Shown piece by piece: positions 36,401 to 50,000 of a stretch of 64,000 nt of DNA. The stretch spans positions 24,153,727-24,217,726 of the forward strand of contig NC_080051.1 in the NCBI RefSeq assembly GCF_026212465.1, in the 5' to 3' direction. The notes under the pieces are model-generated. The model worked only from the letters and a program-made list of their open reading frames with translations, made no database searches and was not told the origin of the DNA. How positions within the stretch are numbered: position 1 is the first letter of the stretch; the number at the start of each line of letters is the position of its first letter. Made by a program: the position numbers and the translations under genes. This stretch comes from Amaranthus tricolor. Taxonomy: Eukaryota; Streptophyta; Magnoliopsida; Caryophyllales; Amaranthaceae.

Positions 36401-37537
36401 GTTTAATTATGAAAATAGCTAGTCTCTTGAGAGATCGTCTTTTTAAGAGACGTATATGAAGTCTAGCCCATTAAAAATTAATGCTTACTTATTGTATTTT
36501 TAATGCTTATATATATCATCCTTAATGCTTATTTACCGTATTTTTAATGTCTATTTTTAATATCTTAAATATCTACTTGTATCATTTCTAATGCCTACTT
36601 ATAATATTTTAAAAAATATATAATGGGCTAGTCGAACTAGAGATGGTCTCTCACAAGAATGTATGTTGTGAAAAATACTACACAAGTTATTATGTGATTA
36701 AATATAAATTCGTTTTGTTGATAAATTGGTAGTTTAAGTTTTATTTTGTTAAATTGTTAAATTGATGTTTTTACGTATCATACCATTTTAGTACATTATC
36801 TGAAATACTTTGTCATAGCAACAAGTGGTTAAATTTCGTTATTAATGAACAGTGAATTCAATCGGAGTAGCCGTGAGCATGTTAATCGAATGATTTTTAG
36901 AAAAATATCTGCTGTTAATTCAAAGTGAAAATAACAAGTGATGAGACAAAACCCCAATATGTGTGGTTAACCAATAATAGTCGTGTCATTTACTCATTTA
37001 CATCCAACTAGACATTTCATATATGAAGCCTTCCATTGGATGTGGTCAATTTTGTTACATCGTGTCAAATTAGATTCTTCTTATTGCAATAGAAGTTTTT
37101 TCAATTTTCTTCTAATAAATACTCCTATTCCTACTGCTGTATGCTACTGTTTCCATATTTTGTTGGGTAAATTGTCAAAAATAATTAATTTTTAATCTGT
37201 TGAAAATAAATTTATCTGCTGATTATTATCAAATAGACTCACCTATTCGACATAATTGTTAAAAATAAATTTAACTATAGTTTATTTTTAATTGCTTGAT
37301 CACAAAGAAACATAATAGGTATAAAGCAAATAGATCTAATAAATAAGTTTATCTAAAAATAAATAATAATATGATGACATATTTTCAACTGATCAAATAT
37401 ATGTTAATTTATTATGGGAGTTACTAAATTTCGCCACCCTTTTCATTTTATCGCCAACCCTCCTTCCCACGAAATTACGTATTTGCCCCTGAAGTTTAAA
37501 AAATTACAAAATTGCCACTCCTTACAAATTTCTTATT

Positions 37538-37573
<36 letters not shown>

Positions 37574-37624
37574 TAACTTTTTATATTCTTAAAAAAAATA
37601 TAAATAAAATTAATAATAATAACA

Positions 37625-37682
<58 letters not shown>

Positions 37683-38303
37683 TAAAATTAAAATAAATAA
37701 TTTAAAAAAAAAAAAAAAATTGAGTCGCCCAGAATTGGGCGCCTGAACCATGGTTCAGGCGCCCAGAACCGGGCGACTGGACCCCGGTTCAGGCGCCCAA
37801 ATTTGGGCGACTTAATTTTTTTTTTTTTTTTTTTTTTTTTTAGTTTTTGGAAAATAATAATAATAATACTAATACTAATAATAATAATAATAATAATAAC
37901 TTATTGATTAATGTGGCCTATTAGCTCAGTTGGTTAGAGCGTTGTACTAATAACATAAAGGTCATAGGTTCGAGACTTGTACAAGTCATTATTTAATAAT
38001 TATTAATTTTATAAAATAATTACTTGTACAGGTTTCGAACCTGTGACCTTTATGTTATTAGTACAACGCTCTAACCAACTGAGCTAAGGCCACATTAATC
38101 TATAAGTTATTATTATTAGTATTAGTATTATTATTATTATTTTCCAAAAAGCAAAAAAAAAAAAAAAAAAATTAAGTCGCCCAAAATTGGGCGCCTGAAC
38201 CGGGGTCCAGTCGCCCGGTTTTGGGCGGCTGAACCATGGTTCAGGCGCCCAATTCTGGGCGACTCAATTTTTTTTTTTTTAATTATTAATTTTAATTTTA
38301 TTA

Positions 38304-38361
<58 letters not shown>

Positions 38362-38412
38362 TGTTATTATTATTAATTTTATTTATATTTTTTTTAAGAA
38401 TATAAAAAGTTA

Positions 38413-38445
<33 letters not shown>

Positions 38446-40753
38446 AATAAGAAATTTAAAATGAGTGGCAAAATTGTAATTTTTTAAACTTCAGGGGCAA
38501 ATACGTAATTTCGTGGGAAGGAGGGGGTGGCGATAAAATGAAAAGGGTGGCGAAATTTAAGGATCGGGATTTATTATTGACTATTTTTCTAATTTTTTGT
38601 CCGTAGGATGCCTTTAACATACTAGGATCTAGTATACGAATAAATCACTGTTTGTTATTTTTACTCATTTTATTATTCTATAAAAATTAAAGTTTGAACA
38701 TAAAAATGCAGAGGAAAAGGAGGACAAAAAAACAGAAGGAAGAGCAGAAGCTGTACATACAGCTAAGCGAGGCAATGGACCGTCTAGTACACATTTGCAC
38801 CGAAGGATGCACCAGTGTGGGGCCCTATGACATGGAACCGTCCAAGAAGAAGGAGCCTTGTAAAAAATTCTCCACGTGTCATGGCCTCCAACTTTTGATC
38901 AAACATTTTGCCACGTGTAATAAAAGGCATAATGGAGGGTGTTCCAGATGTAAAAGGATGTGGCAACTACTTAAGCTTCATTCCTCCATGTGTGAGCAAT
39001 CTGGCTCTTGCAGGGTTCCTCTTTGCAGGTCAGATACCCTCTCTTGATTTTTTCCGCTATGCTACAATGTTAAAATTTGTTTTTAATGGTGTGTGAAATT
39101 TTCATAGCTTAATAAATTGGGGTTGAAGGATAAATCGTCTACTCGGGTGTAACTAATAATATTATTACATGTTTTTTTGATAACGATAAATCGCTCAAAA
39201 TAATTTAAGATTTTTTAGTTTTTCTAATTTAAATTTTGAAAGTTTGACTCTTGAAAAAAATCGTGCGATAGAATTATATTTTGTTTTAATTGAAAAAATG
39301 TTTTGAATTTGATTTTTCCTTCTCTTTTGTCGACCTAAAAAAAGATTTCAATAAAAATCTAGAACGTGACTGGCTTAAGGTGGAACTTATTGCAAACCTA
39401 CCTTGTAAATCGCTTTGTGTGAGCTTTCGGCGAGTGGTTTGCCGATATTTTTATCATTAAGAAATAAGATTAGGGCCGTTGGTATCAGTTAATAATGGAT
39501 TAGGATATGAGATCTTTTTAGGGTCCCTTTCAACTCCTTAAGAGTTGTAATCACGTAGGACACAATTCTTTCTCATTAAGGGCCAAAGTTGGGTTGACAA
39601 CTTAATTTGTCCTTAATTGCACAATATTAGGATCTAAGTTTTTGCCACTTTTCCCATCTAATTAGATGCCTTTTGTTAGGTAACTTACATACATGTGGGA
39701 CCTTTTGTAATTGCGAAGTAATTTCCTATGTATTTTTTGATTTCATTATAACTGGGGTAGGTTGATTATCACTGTTTTTGCTCATGTTTAAAGTGCCTAC
39801 CTTTCTGATTAAAGTGCCTACCTTTCAATAATGATGAAATTTCTAGCTGTCTAGTCATAATAAAGTATGTAAAATTTTCTTTTTTATCATACAGTTTTCC
39901 TACAGTACATAGTCCTCTTAGTAAAACCATGATTTCATGGCATGTCTTAACACATTTGGAAATATATTATGTAAACTGTAGTGAACTAGTGATTTTATGA
40001 GAAATTACCCATTATCCACATTAGGTTGTCTGGAAGAGGGAAAATCCAAAACAATCTATTTGGTTAATGATATTAAATAATAGTAATAGAATTAATTTAT
40101 AGCATAAATTTTTATAAAATAAGTTAATATCATTCCCATGGAATTAAAATATTATACTTAAAAACATATTGTTTACAATTATCCATTATTATCAAATATC
40201 ATCTCCTTAAGTAATGCGCTCGAATAAATTTAGGTAAAAAAAATTAAATCAAGTATGATCGTTTAACTCGGTGATTTCATACCTAAATTGTACCAACTTT
40301 AATATTGACAATCAAGGAACATGCAAATGTTATAATTATGTTGAAAAGATAGGTGCATTAATATTTAATAGTAATTGACATATTGTCATTTCAGCATACT
40401 AATTTGATACAACTACAATTCCCACAAGTTTCATGCTCTAAACTTAGTCATTATGGGTCCAAACCAAAGAAATATATTTTTGCCAAAAATGTTTGAAAAC
40501 AATAAAGTAGTACGTTCATACAAAAATTGACGTTGAAATAAATGTGTAATTGGACAGGCAATTCAAATTGAAAATGCAACAACACAAAAAGGGATCAACC
40601 GAAGATGCAAAGTGGAGGCTTTTAGTGAGGAAGGTTGTTTCAGCCAAGACCATAACTTCCTTATCTCCGTCTAAACCACATGTACTTAAACAATTCAAGA
40701 CGCCTAGTCTACTCCATCACTCCAACCATAATGGACCCATTTCCTGTCCATAA
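33444..40753 (+). CDS. BTB/POZ and TAZ domain protein (BT family), 5 exons
   Basis: Predicted exons are 33444-33593, 33688-33824, 35677-35980, 38712-39028 and 40558-40753; all junctions are GT-AG and in frame, giving 367 residues, the usual length for plant BT proteins (BT1-BT5 in Arabidopsis). Residues about 28-135 form a short BTB/POZ domain (DIHVITSAGLRIPAHYHIL.., ILGVPCHAVSVFVRFLYS, KYGIHLLALSHVY). A BACK-like helical part (ENAIDVLQLARLCDAPDLYLKA, EGWKFLQKHDPWLELEILQF) and a basic RKRRTKKQ stretch follow. The C terminus is a TAZ zinc finger with its His/Cys ligands (HICTEGC, HFATCNKR, CSRCKRM, HSSMC, CRVPLC) and a calmodulin-binding-like tail (AKWRLLVRKVVSAK). Family members are CUL3-linked nuclear regulators acting in hormone, sugar and stress responses; that role is inferred. 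The exact paralogue is unclear. Introns 2 and 3 carry mobile elements. Confidence 0.93.
33903..34117 (+). mobile_element. TRIM-like element (family A, copy 3) in BTB-TAZ intron 2
   Basis: The LTR-like block 33903-33967 (TGTTATATAAG..TTCCTACA) is followed directly by TGGTATCAGAGCC (33968-33980), a clear initiator tRNA-Met primer-binding site. A short non-coding interior follows, then a second partial copy of the block (34073-34117) with the shared core CTTAAGCTTTTGATTGAGTT. Interior and block align by eye with copies 1 and 2. Family A therefore occurs three times here, twice inside gene introns. Confidence 0.65.
36430..36657. mobile_element. MITE with GAGA..TCTC ends and internal tandem repeats (BTB-TAZ intron 3)
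   Basis: The left end TTGAGAGATCGTCTTTTTAA pairs imperfectly with the right end GAGATGGTCTCTCACAAG. Between them lies a degenerate repeat of roughly 30 bases, each copy containing TTAATGCTTA or TAATGCCTA and TAT-rich spacer (36474-36600). Similar ends are seen at 42841-42983. Confidence 0.6.
37407..37415. repeat. 9-bp target duplication of the foldback element (left)
   Basis: ATTTATTAT is repeated exactly at 38569-38577, immediately after the element. A 9-bp duplication is typical of Mutator-like elements. The AT-rich sequence makes chance matching possible. Confidence 0.55.
37736..37765. repeat. Perfect 30-bp palindrome inside the foldback arm
   Basis: The 30 bases are an exact palindrome centred on CCATGG, with arms TGGTTCAGGCGCCCA. 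The partner site in the other arm (38222-38251) has one mismatch in its own palindrome. It is GC-rich in an otherwise AT-rich element. Confidence 0.95.
37915..37988 (+). tRNA. tRNA-Ile(AAU)-like sequence, probable pseudogene (left arm)
   Basis: The sequence starts GGCCTATTAGCTCAGTTGG, has the anticodon loop CTAATAA (anticodon AAT) and a T arm with GGTTCGAGA, as in plant tRNA-Ile(AAU). D and anticodon stems can pair, but the acceptor stem has at least two mismatches (5' GGCCTAT against 3' ACAAGTC). Internal A-box and B-box promoter motifs look intact, so RNA polymerase III might still read it. A decayed captured copy is more likely than a working gene. Confidence 0.6.
38019..38091 (-). tRNA. 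tRNA-Ile(AAU)-like sequence, probable pseudogene (right arm)
   Basis: This is the inverted partner of 37915-37988 on the minus strand. It starts GGCCTTAGCTCAGTTGG, two bases shorter in the acceptor/D junction, with the same CTAATAA loop and a better T arm (CAGGTTCGAAACCTG). The 3' acceptor strand does not match the 5' strand. The two copies face each other about 30 bases apart. Confidence 0.55.
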
Positions 40754-42449
40754 TTTTGCTAGGTTATGGTGGAGTCATATGAATACGCCGGCCTTTTTTT
40801 ATAGATATTTTTATATTAGTGTGTAAAAATTTGAGTTAAAAGATTTTTCTTTTCATTTTTTCGGAGTTTTTGTTGTTGTAATGTTTGGAATGGTCAAACG
40901 GTGCAACTAAAAAAATCTCAAAAGGTTTTTTTTTTTTTTTTTTTTTTTTTGAGAGGTGGTTGTATATTAGTATTAGAGTATTAGTTTGGTGTAGGATATC
41001 TATTTCACTTCTCGCTCAAAGTTTTAGGTAGTAGAGGAGACTGGAGATAGTTGAAATATGATGCTATTATTGTGAATAGTTTTAAGTGAGAGATATGTCA
41101 TATGATAGATTATCTTTGGTTGTATTTATAATATAGAAAATAATAATATCTTTTTAAGAAGAGTAAATGAGAAAGTTTGCTTTGTATCTTTGTGCACCTA
41201 ACATTAAATCTCTATTCGCAACACTTGTCAATTCATCATGATGTAATTATAGGATTGGAGATGTGAAGACTAGATCTTGATCACTCAAGATTGATGGAAG
41301 GGACCTTTACTGGGATACCTGAAATTGAAACGTACAAATAAGTATAAAATATTGAAAGCATAAATATGCAAATTAGATCTAATAAGATTTACCTGATGTG
41401 TTTTACGTTTTTTCTTTCCCTGTCTTAGATTGCTTTCATTGATTGATGAAGAATAATAGAGTTTAAAAAACTCAAATGAGAACTACAATGTGATACAAAG
41501 TGTTTTATATGAAAAATCAATTAAATCCTAAGCAGAGTAGAATATAGGTTAAGAAAAAAATTGGATGAATTTGAATTTATGGTTTTTAGATGGAAAAGGA
41601 GGAATCTTTTGTGGTCTTGAAATGAGGGATGGATAAAGGGTGGTTTAGGAAGGTAATGGCAAAGAGAGAAAGACAAAGGTTGATGAAGATTCGAATTTTA
41701 GTGTGTTAAAGTGATTAATTACAGAAACAAACTAACTATATGAATCTATCTTGTGGTGAGATTGTCTCATACTTCAAGTCTTGAAATAAGTTAGGATAGG
41801 CTCATGATTGGGCCTAAAAACAAGCCTTACGCATTTTGGACTTTAAGTCTTAGTCCTATTGGACTTCTAGTCTAATTTAGATTCTTCCATTCTACCTTTT
41901 TTGCAAGTGACCATATGAAGAAATTTTCATACTCCCAAAATTTTATCTTCCTCATGTCTGGAGCAATTGAAGCCTTAAATCTTTCATCTAGGGATTGAAA
42001 GCAAGAATTTGATCACATCTTCGGGAAAAACAGACCTAAGAATCTGAAAAGGAAAATTGTATTATTATAATGAGACGCGTCTTATACATGAGTTAAATAG
42101 TCCATCTGATACATATTATGAGAATATGAGCTCTTTATAGACTTCGTAATTAAAATCGTCTCACCGAGAGACGGTTTCTCTCAAGAAAAAAATAAATAAA
42201 ATTATTAGTTGGGCCTTTGTTGAGATTAATGCTTGAAATTCACAATTTAAATGTTAAAATGGGCATTTCACGTCTTTTGATTGGGCAAAATGTTTCATTT
42301 TGGGTGATTTAGAAAAATTTATTGGGCTGGACTCTTCATTTGGTCGCATGGATACAACGGTCTCACATAAGATTTTCTACCTAACTAAAACCTAGCATAA
42401 AATAAGTGGATTTTGGCAAAGACTTTTGACCCAACTAATTAAACGCAAA

Positions 42450-42700
42450 AACTCGGACGAGACCGTAGCAAGTTAAGACGAAGTGTGGGCTGACCCATTT
42501 CACTCACGTGAAATAACATTTCAATTTTCTGGACATTTATCAATTTTAACCTCAAATCCTTTAAAGTCAAAATTGATACCTTTATGATCAAAATTGAAAA
42601 TTCCTAAAAAATGAAAAAAAATGCCCAGATTGCTACACGCGCGAATAGGGCCGACCTAAATTGATGGTTTCATTATGAGGTCGTCTCGTCCAAGACCAGC
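42450..42700. mobile_element. MITE with CGGACGAGAC / GTCTCGTCC ends
   Basis: The left end ACTCGGACGAGACCGT is mirrored by the right end GAGGTCGTCTCGTCCAAG. The interior shares TTCAATTTTCTGGACATTTA and the following TCAATTTT motifs with 13022-13195. It is non-coding. Confidence 0.6.
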
Positions 42701-42840
42701 TGCTAATTAAATAGGCCACGACCTGTTTATCAAATAAGTTAGCTTAAGGTCAAAATAATAAATCCGAAATCAACTTGTATAACCCATTTACTTAATTAAT
42801 TTTGAGTTAAATCAATATAACTTAAACTTAATCACAAATT

Positions 42841-42983
42841 GTTGTGAGAGATTGTCTTTTTAAAAGACGCATTAAATATATAGGCTAAATAACCCAATTA
42901 ATACAAATTAAAGAGAAAATCAAAATGTAAGAATCTTGTTTGGAGGTCATCTCTTTAAGAGACGGTCTCTCACAAAAGTAGAT
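42841..42983. mobile_element. Short MITE with TTGTGAGAGA ends
   Basis: About 143 bp. The left end TTGTGAGAGATTGTCTTTTT is the imperfect reverse complement of the right end GAGACGGTCTCTCACAA. The interior is AT-rich and non-coding. Confidence 0.65.
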
Positions 42984-43471
42984 GAAACTTAATTCATTTA
43001 ATATTTTCCTTTTTTCATAATAATAACAAAAACCAACTCACATGCAAAAATTTAAATTAAGGCCTAAAAAATATGATGTAATCAATGATAAAAACCTAAA
43101 TTGAAAACAAAAAACTCTACAAGTGGTGGATGTGATATACTAAAATAGTACATGAGACAATCTCAGAAACAAAGAAGAAAGTATGCTGCAAAACAGCTTG
43201 AGTGACCCCATCAAATGCATGGCTATGTACGTTTAAATCCAAATCATATATGAATTTGCTCATCCATCTTTGTGCAAATCATATCATAAATTTTAATTTA
43301 GTAAAACATAGATTGAACACAAAGCAAATGCAAATTTTTATTTCTTAATATGCTAAACAAACTACTCCATAAAGTATATTAGACCAGCTTAAAACAGGCC
43401 ATTAATTCCAGCAATCATCATAATTAATCATAACGTATACTAATATCATTAAAACAATATGTGATTCTGAT

Positions 43472-45858
<2,387 letters not shown>

Positions 45859-45943
45859 TGTGTTATATTGCTTGTTTTTCTTGTGTTTTGGTGAATTAAT
45901 TAAGTGGGTTATGTTTGATGGAATGAAGGGAAGATAAGAGAGG

Positions 45944-45951
45944 TATTTATA
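45944..45951 (-). promoter_or_regulatory. Putative TATA box of the KDEL protease
   Basis: The minus strand reads TATAAATA about 86 bases upstream of the start codon, in a region free of upstream ATGs in the same frame. Confidence 0.55.
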
Positions 45952-48900
45952 GATGTTTGATGGAGAAATAAGACAAATATCAAGGGTTTAATAATAAAGG
46001 GAAATAGAAGAGGGTGCCTTGTAGGTAACAACAACTAAACAAGCTAAATTGTTTGGGGAGTGTGAAAAGATATATGGGGTTACTTCTAGTTTGAAGTCAA
46101 GTTGTTTAGTGGTAAACTCTTGAGGTGAAATTTTTACCAAAGATTATGGAGTGTATTTTGAGCTTACTTATTTTGCTAGATGATGAAAATAATTAATTAT
46201 CTATTTTGAACTTCACAAAATAAGCTACAATTTATCATTGTGTTGTTCTTTGTTTGTTAGGAATTTGGGGCCAAATTATGTATAAAGATTTAACTTTTTA
46301 TAACAAATTGTGAATCAAATATATTGCATATACCTTTTTTTTTTTTTGATGGGATATTGCATACATCTTCAATGTAAGAATGTACAAGTGCTAAGTTGAC
46401 AACAATTACTACAAGAGAAGAGAGCTAATTTGCATAAGGTTCTCCCCTCCAATCTTTAAACTATTTTTTTTTTTTTACCAAAAATCCTTATTTGTCATAA
46501 TTCCAACCACAAAAAATCATGTGAATACTAAAACCTAAAGTACATATTGAACTTTTTGGAATACATATTCTAGTGGCATTTTGATAAAATTTGTAAATTT
46601 AAAATGGGATACATATTGTTAGTGATAGTTTTGAAAATATTAAAACAACTGAAACTAAAAATCATATATACTCTGAAAATTGAATTGGAATGACATTATT
46701 AATTTAACATTTTACTCATCCGCTGTGGATCATCTAACCTTTGAATTATTTACTAATAATCTAACCTTTGTCATCTATTTACCAACAACATACCATACTA
46801 TTAGCAATAGGTAAAAATATGGTGTGCTGTCAGCAAACTAAGACAATAATTGGATTTTTCACAACGAAATAAAGACAAATATTAGATTACTAATCAAAAG
46901 ATGTGATTATTCATACCGAATATGTGAAAGACTGAATTATTAATGTTAATTTTTCGAATTGAATTTCACTAGTTTCACCACTTTTGTTAGCTTCTCCCCA
47001 TTTCAACAGCTCTCTAATTCAACCTTGCATCCAATCATTTTTCAATTTTTTTATTTATAAAAAAACTGCTCAAATAATTTCAAACTCAAAATAAAAAATC
47101 ACATGATTATAGGAGCATAAGGTTCACATTATGAGTTCAAAAACAGATAATTTAAAAATTAGTTTTTTTATCTATTAAATAAAAGACTATATTGTATTTA
47201 TTGATAATTTTGTCAACATGAATATGAATATATCTATAGTCGAGAGAAACTTACGCATGTAAAATCATAATTCAAATCCAATTAAATTTGAATTATTAAA
47301 TATACACGACCTTAGGATTTAATCATAAAATTGTATAACAATTCTAAATTACTAAAATTCTTAAATTGTGATAAAATATGTGTTCTTAAACGTTCATTAT
47401 TGTATTATTATTTGGACTAACAATGTTTGAATATTTGAAAAAATATAGGAGTAATTATCATCTTAAATCTTATCTAATTAATTGAATTTCATCAATCCCC
47501 AGACGAAAAGCGTTGCTCTTATGTCAACAATTTAGTGGTTACATTACATGTACACAGTACATACTTCCTTTATTGTTAAAGAATGACCACTATTATTTTG
47601 ATGGCCATGCAGCTTTATACTCCCTCTTCTTACCTTCTCCGTACGCAATTTAATATTTTAGTTCATCTAATTAGGTATAATAAAAATTTATAAATACTTG
47701 ATATTAATAAGATAAATCAAATAAGATCTTATTTCACTTTCTACTTATAATATATGTAGATGTTTACGAATCGTTACAACTAGTATTGTTATAATTAAAA
47801 TCAAAAAGTAATGATTTAAGATTTCTCTATATTTTTTTCGCGTAAGTTATTTTTCAACAGCTATCATAACTATTAATTTTTGTCGAATAATATTAATTCA
47901 CACAACTGAATATTTGTCGGGAACTCATACAACTACAATTACCATTTACAGCCATCCATACAATTACGTTGATAGAGTGAATTTAAATTTGAAATTTACA
48001 AAAATTAAGTACACAATACGTAATATAGTTTTGCTCATTGGTTTCAAAAATGAGAAACCATAAAACATTAACATTGATATTCATAGAAGGGAAAAGACAA
48101 TTACAGTTGCAAAACTCTCGTGGTTGTCCGTCATCCCCATATTCTCACCCATCCAAACAATCTACGTATTTCTAAAGGAGCGAGTCATATAGTAGTTTAA
48201 TAATTTCTTCCTATGTTATCTTATATTGCTTCATTTTGTTAGTCACATTAAATTTTTTTTTTTCATGATCCACATTTTTAATTTAATTTTACGTTTAACT
48301 TATCTTTTCGTCATATAATAAACATTTTTCTTCTATTACCTCATAATATTTACTTTATAAATTCTCAAATGAAATAGTCTAATGGTAAAATCATCTCTAT
48401 TGGATGACCTAATGTGCACTTAATGTCTTAAAGTGATCACTTAATCATTTATAGTTTTAAAATATTCTCTTTATAGTCTTAGAGTGATCACTTATGACCT
48501 TATAAAGTTATCACTTATATAATTTTAAAGTGATCAAATTAAAGAAATAAACTAATTATATGAGCCTCGTCTCATACAAAATTGTTTAAATTTATCTTAA
48601 TTTTTTTTGATTTTTCAAAAAAACAATTGTAGTAAATTTAATAGGACAGAGTAATTACGTAAATGATTCTCCAAACAAAATAAATTTAACAGTTAATTAG
48701 TGGTAATGAGGGTTATTATCATGGAGTTTCAACTGAACATTAATCCAATTTAGAATAATCTCAAGAGTAATCACAGATTAACAATCAAATAAACCAGTCT
48801 AATAATACCCATCTACAATTTACTTTTAGTAACATGATTTATCATGGCGTTGCTTGTAGATTCAAGCTTACGTAGTGTGTTGGGTGGTAATGGCTTCTTC

Positions 48901-50000
48901 AACTGAAATTCTAAAATATTGCTTAATAATCAATGATAAAATCACAACTTCACAATTCATGTGTAAATTTCAATATTTTTACCTTTTCTCTTATTCTTTA
49001 TAACTTTGCCTATTAATATCTCTAATTATCGATCATATTATTGTTAAATTCGACACTAGAATAGCTACATTTTTCTTCAAAACTCTCAACGTAAAAAAAA
49101 AAAAGAAGTGTAGCTTTTGTAAAGAAACGATACATATTGTTGTAATTATTATAAAAGGAAGGATTACATACCGCTATTTCGAAAGCATTTTAAATAGATT
49201 TATAAAATAGTTTTTAATTATGGTTAGTTTGAATATATACTAGGTCATTGTTTTTAGCTTCAAAGGCTAAACAACAAGAAAACCAGTCATTATTGAACGT
49301 AATCCTTTCAAAAAGGTTTCTTGTCTGCTTAAGAGTAAGGATTCAGATTATTAGGTTAATTGATTAGATTAATCTTATGATAAAATCAGGTTTTCTAGGG
49401 ATTATGGTGAGTTAGAGTTAACATGATTCTACATTTGGGTAAGCATGTATGATGAAGCACATAAAGATTAATCATTTAAACACTTAATAGAGATCCAATG
49501 TTTTGGCCAACAAATTAGGCATATTTGCTGGTTCCAAACTTTTTATTATAATAATCCATAATAACATGATAATGATAATCGATAACATCAATATGACCTG
49601 ATTAACCGAAATTGTAGATGAACTCACCTCGAAAGTAACCCACATATAAAAAGCAAATATGAGAAGCGAAATATTTATTTACATAAACCCAAGACCCCAA
49701 ATGGAGCCGACCCAAATATTGTATCTGAAACCCAACCGAACATTACAAACAGAATACCATGATTTTACCAATTTTTAACAGTGTAACAATATGATCCAGA
49801 GGAAAAAATCAGATCATACTTTTTTCTAAACTAATTTTGAAACAAAAAATAAAGGCAAATCATTTCTTAGGGAGAAGAAACAACTGTACATAGAAAGAAA
49901 AAAATAAATCATCACATTTCATGTTTATGATCCCTTACAGCACGCCGATGAGATTCAACATCAGGAACAACATGAAGGCCATTAAGAGACATAAAATGCA
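45952..50000. other. Intergenic stretch, no gene seen
   Basis: About 4 kb of AT-rich DNA between the protease promoter and the 3' end of ATG16. I see no coding signal. The only structures are the AAGTGATCACTTA-type repeats near 48425-48545 and short fragments with MITE-like ends (for example CTCCCTCTTC near 47622). The segment next to 50000 should contain the ATG16 3' UTR. Confidence 0.5.
48425..48545. repeat. Degenerate tandem repeat with GTGATCAC cores
   Basis: TTAAAGTGATCACTTA and close variants recur at roughly 30-60-base intervals (near 48430, 48485, 48510 and 48528). The core is palindromic. CTCGTCTCATACAAAATTG follows at about 48566-48584, so it may be the interior of another GTCTC-ended MITE. 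Confidence 0.45.

Larger units (their letters stand above)
37416..38568. mobile_element. Large foldback element carrying two tRNA-Ile-like sequences (BTB-TAZ intron 3)
   Basis: A 1,153-bp near-perfect inverted repeat centred at about 37992, each arm about 570 bp. From the outside inwards each arm has: a terminal segment with AAATTTCGCCACCC and CTCCTTCCCACGAAATTACG; ATAATA trinucleotide tracts; a GC-rich block of nested palindromes built on GGTTCAGGCGCCCA; a poly-A/T run; more trinucleotide repeats; and a tRNA-Ile-like sequence next to the centre. It is flanked by the 9-bp repeat ATTTATTAT, which suggests a non-autonomous foldback, perhaps Mutator-derived. No protein is encoded. It sits 143 bases upstream of exon 4 of the BTB-TAZ gene, so the intron transcript could fold into a very long hairpin. 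Confidence 0.85.
40754..43471. other. Intergenic stretch with MITEs
   Basis: No gene supported. A long poly-T run lies at about 40927-40950. The block from about 41280 to 41960 has LTR-like composition but no defined ends. MITE-like segments follow at 42450-42700 and 42841-42983, and the strings GTCTCACCGAGAGACGG near 42156 belong to the same style of repeat. Confidence 0.45.

Noticed and set aside
37915..38091. Functional tRNA-Ile gene pair
   Set aside because: The acceptor stems are mismatched in both copies, so I record them as tRNA-like pseudogenes although the internal promoter motifs look intact.
37541..38446. Trinucleotide repeats considered as independent microsatellites or a CRISPR-like array
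   Set aside because: They are mirror-image parts of the foldback element, and nothing else in this plant DNA suggests a CRISPR array.
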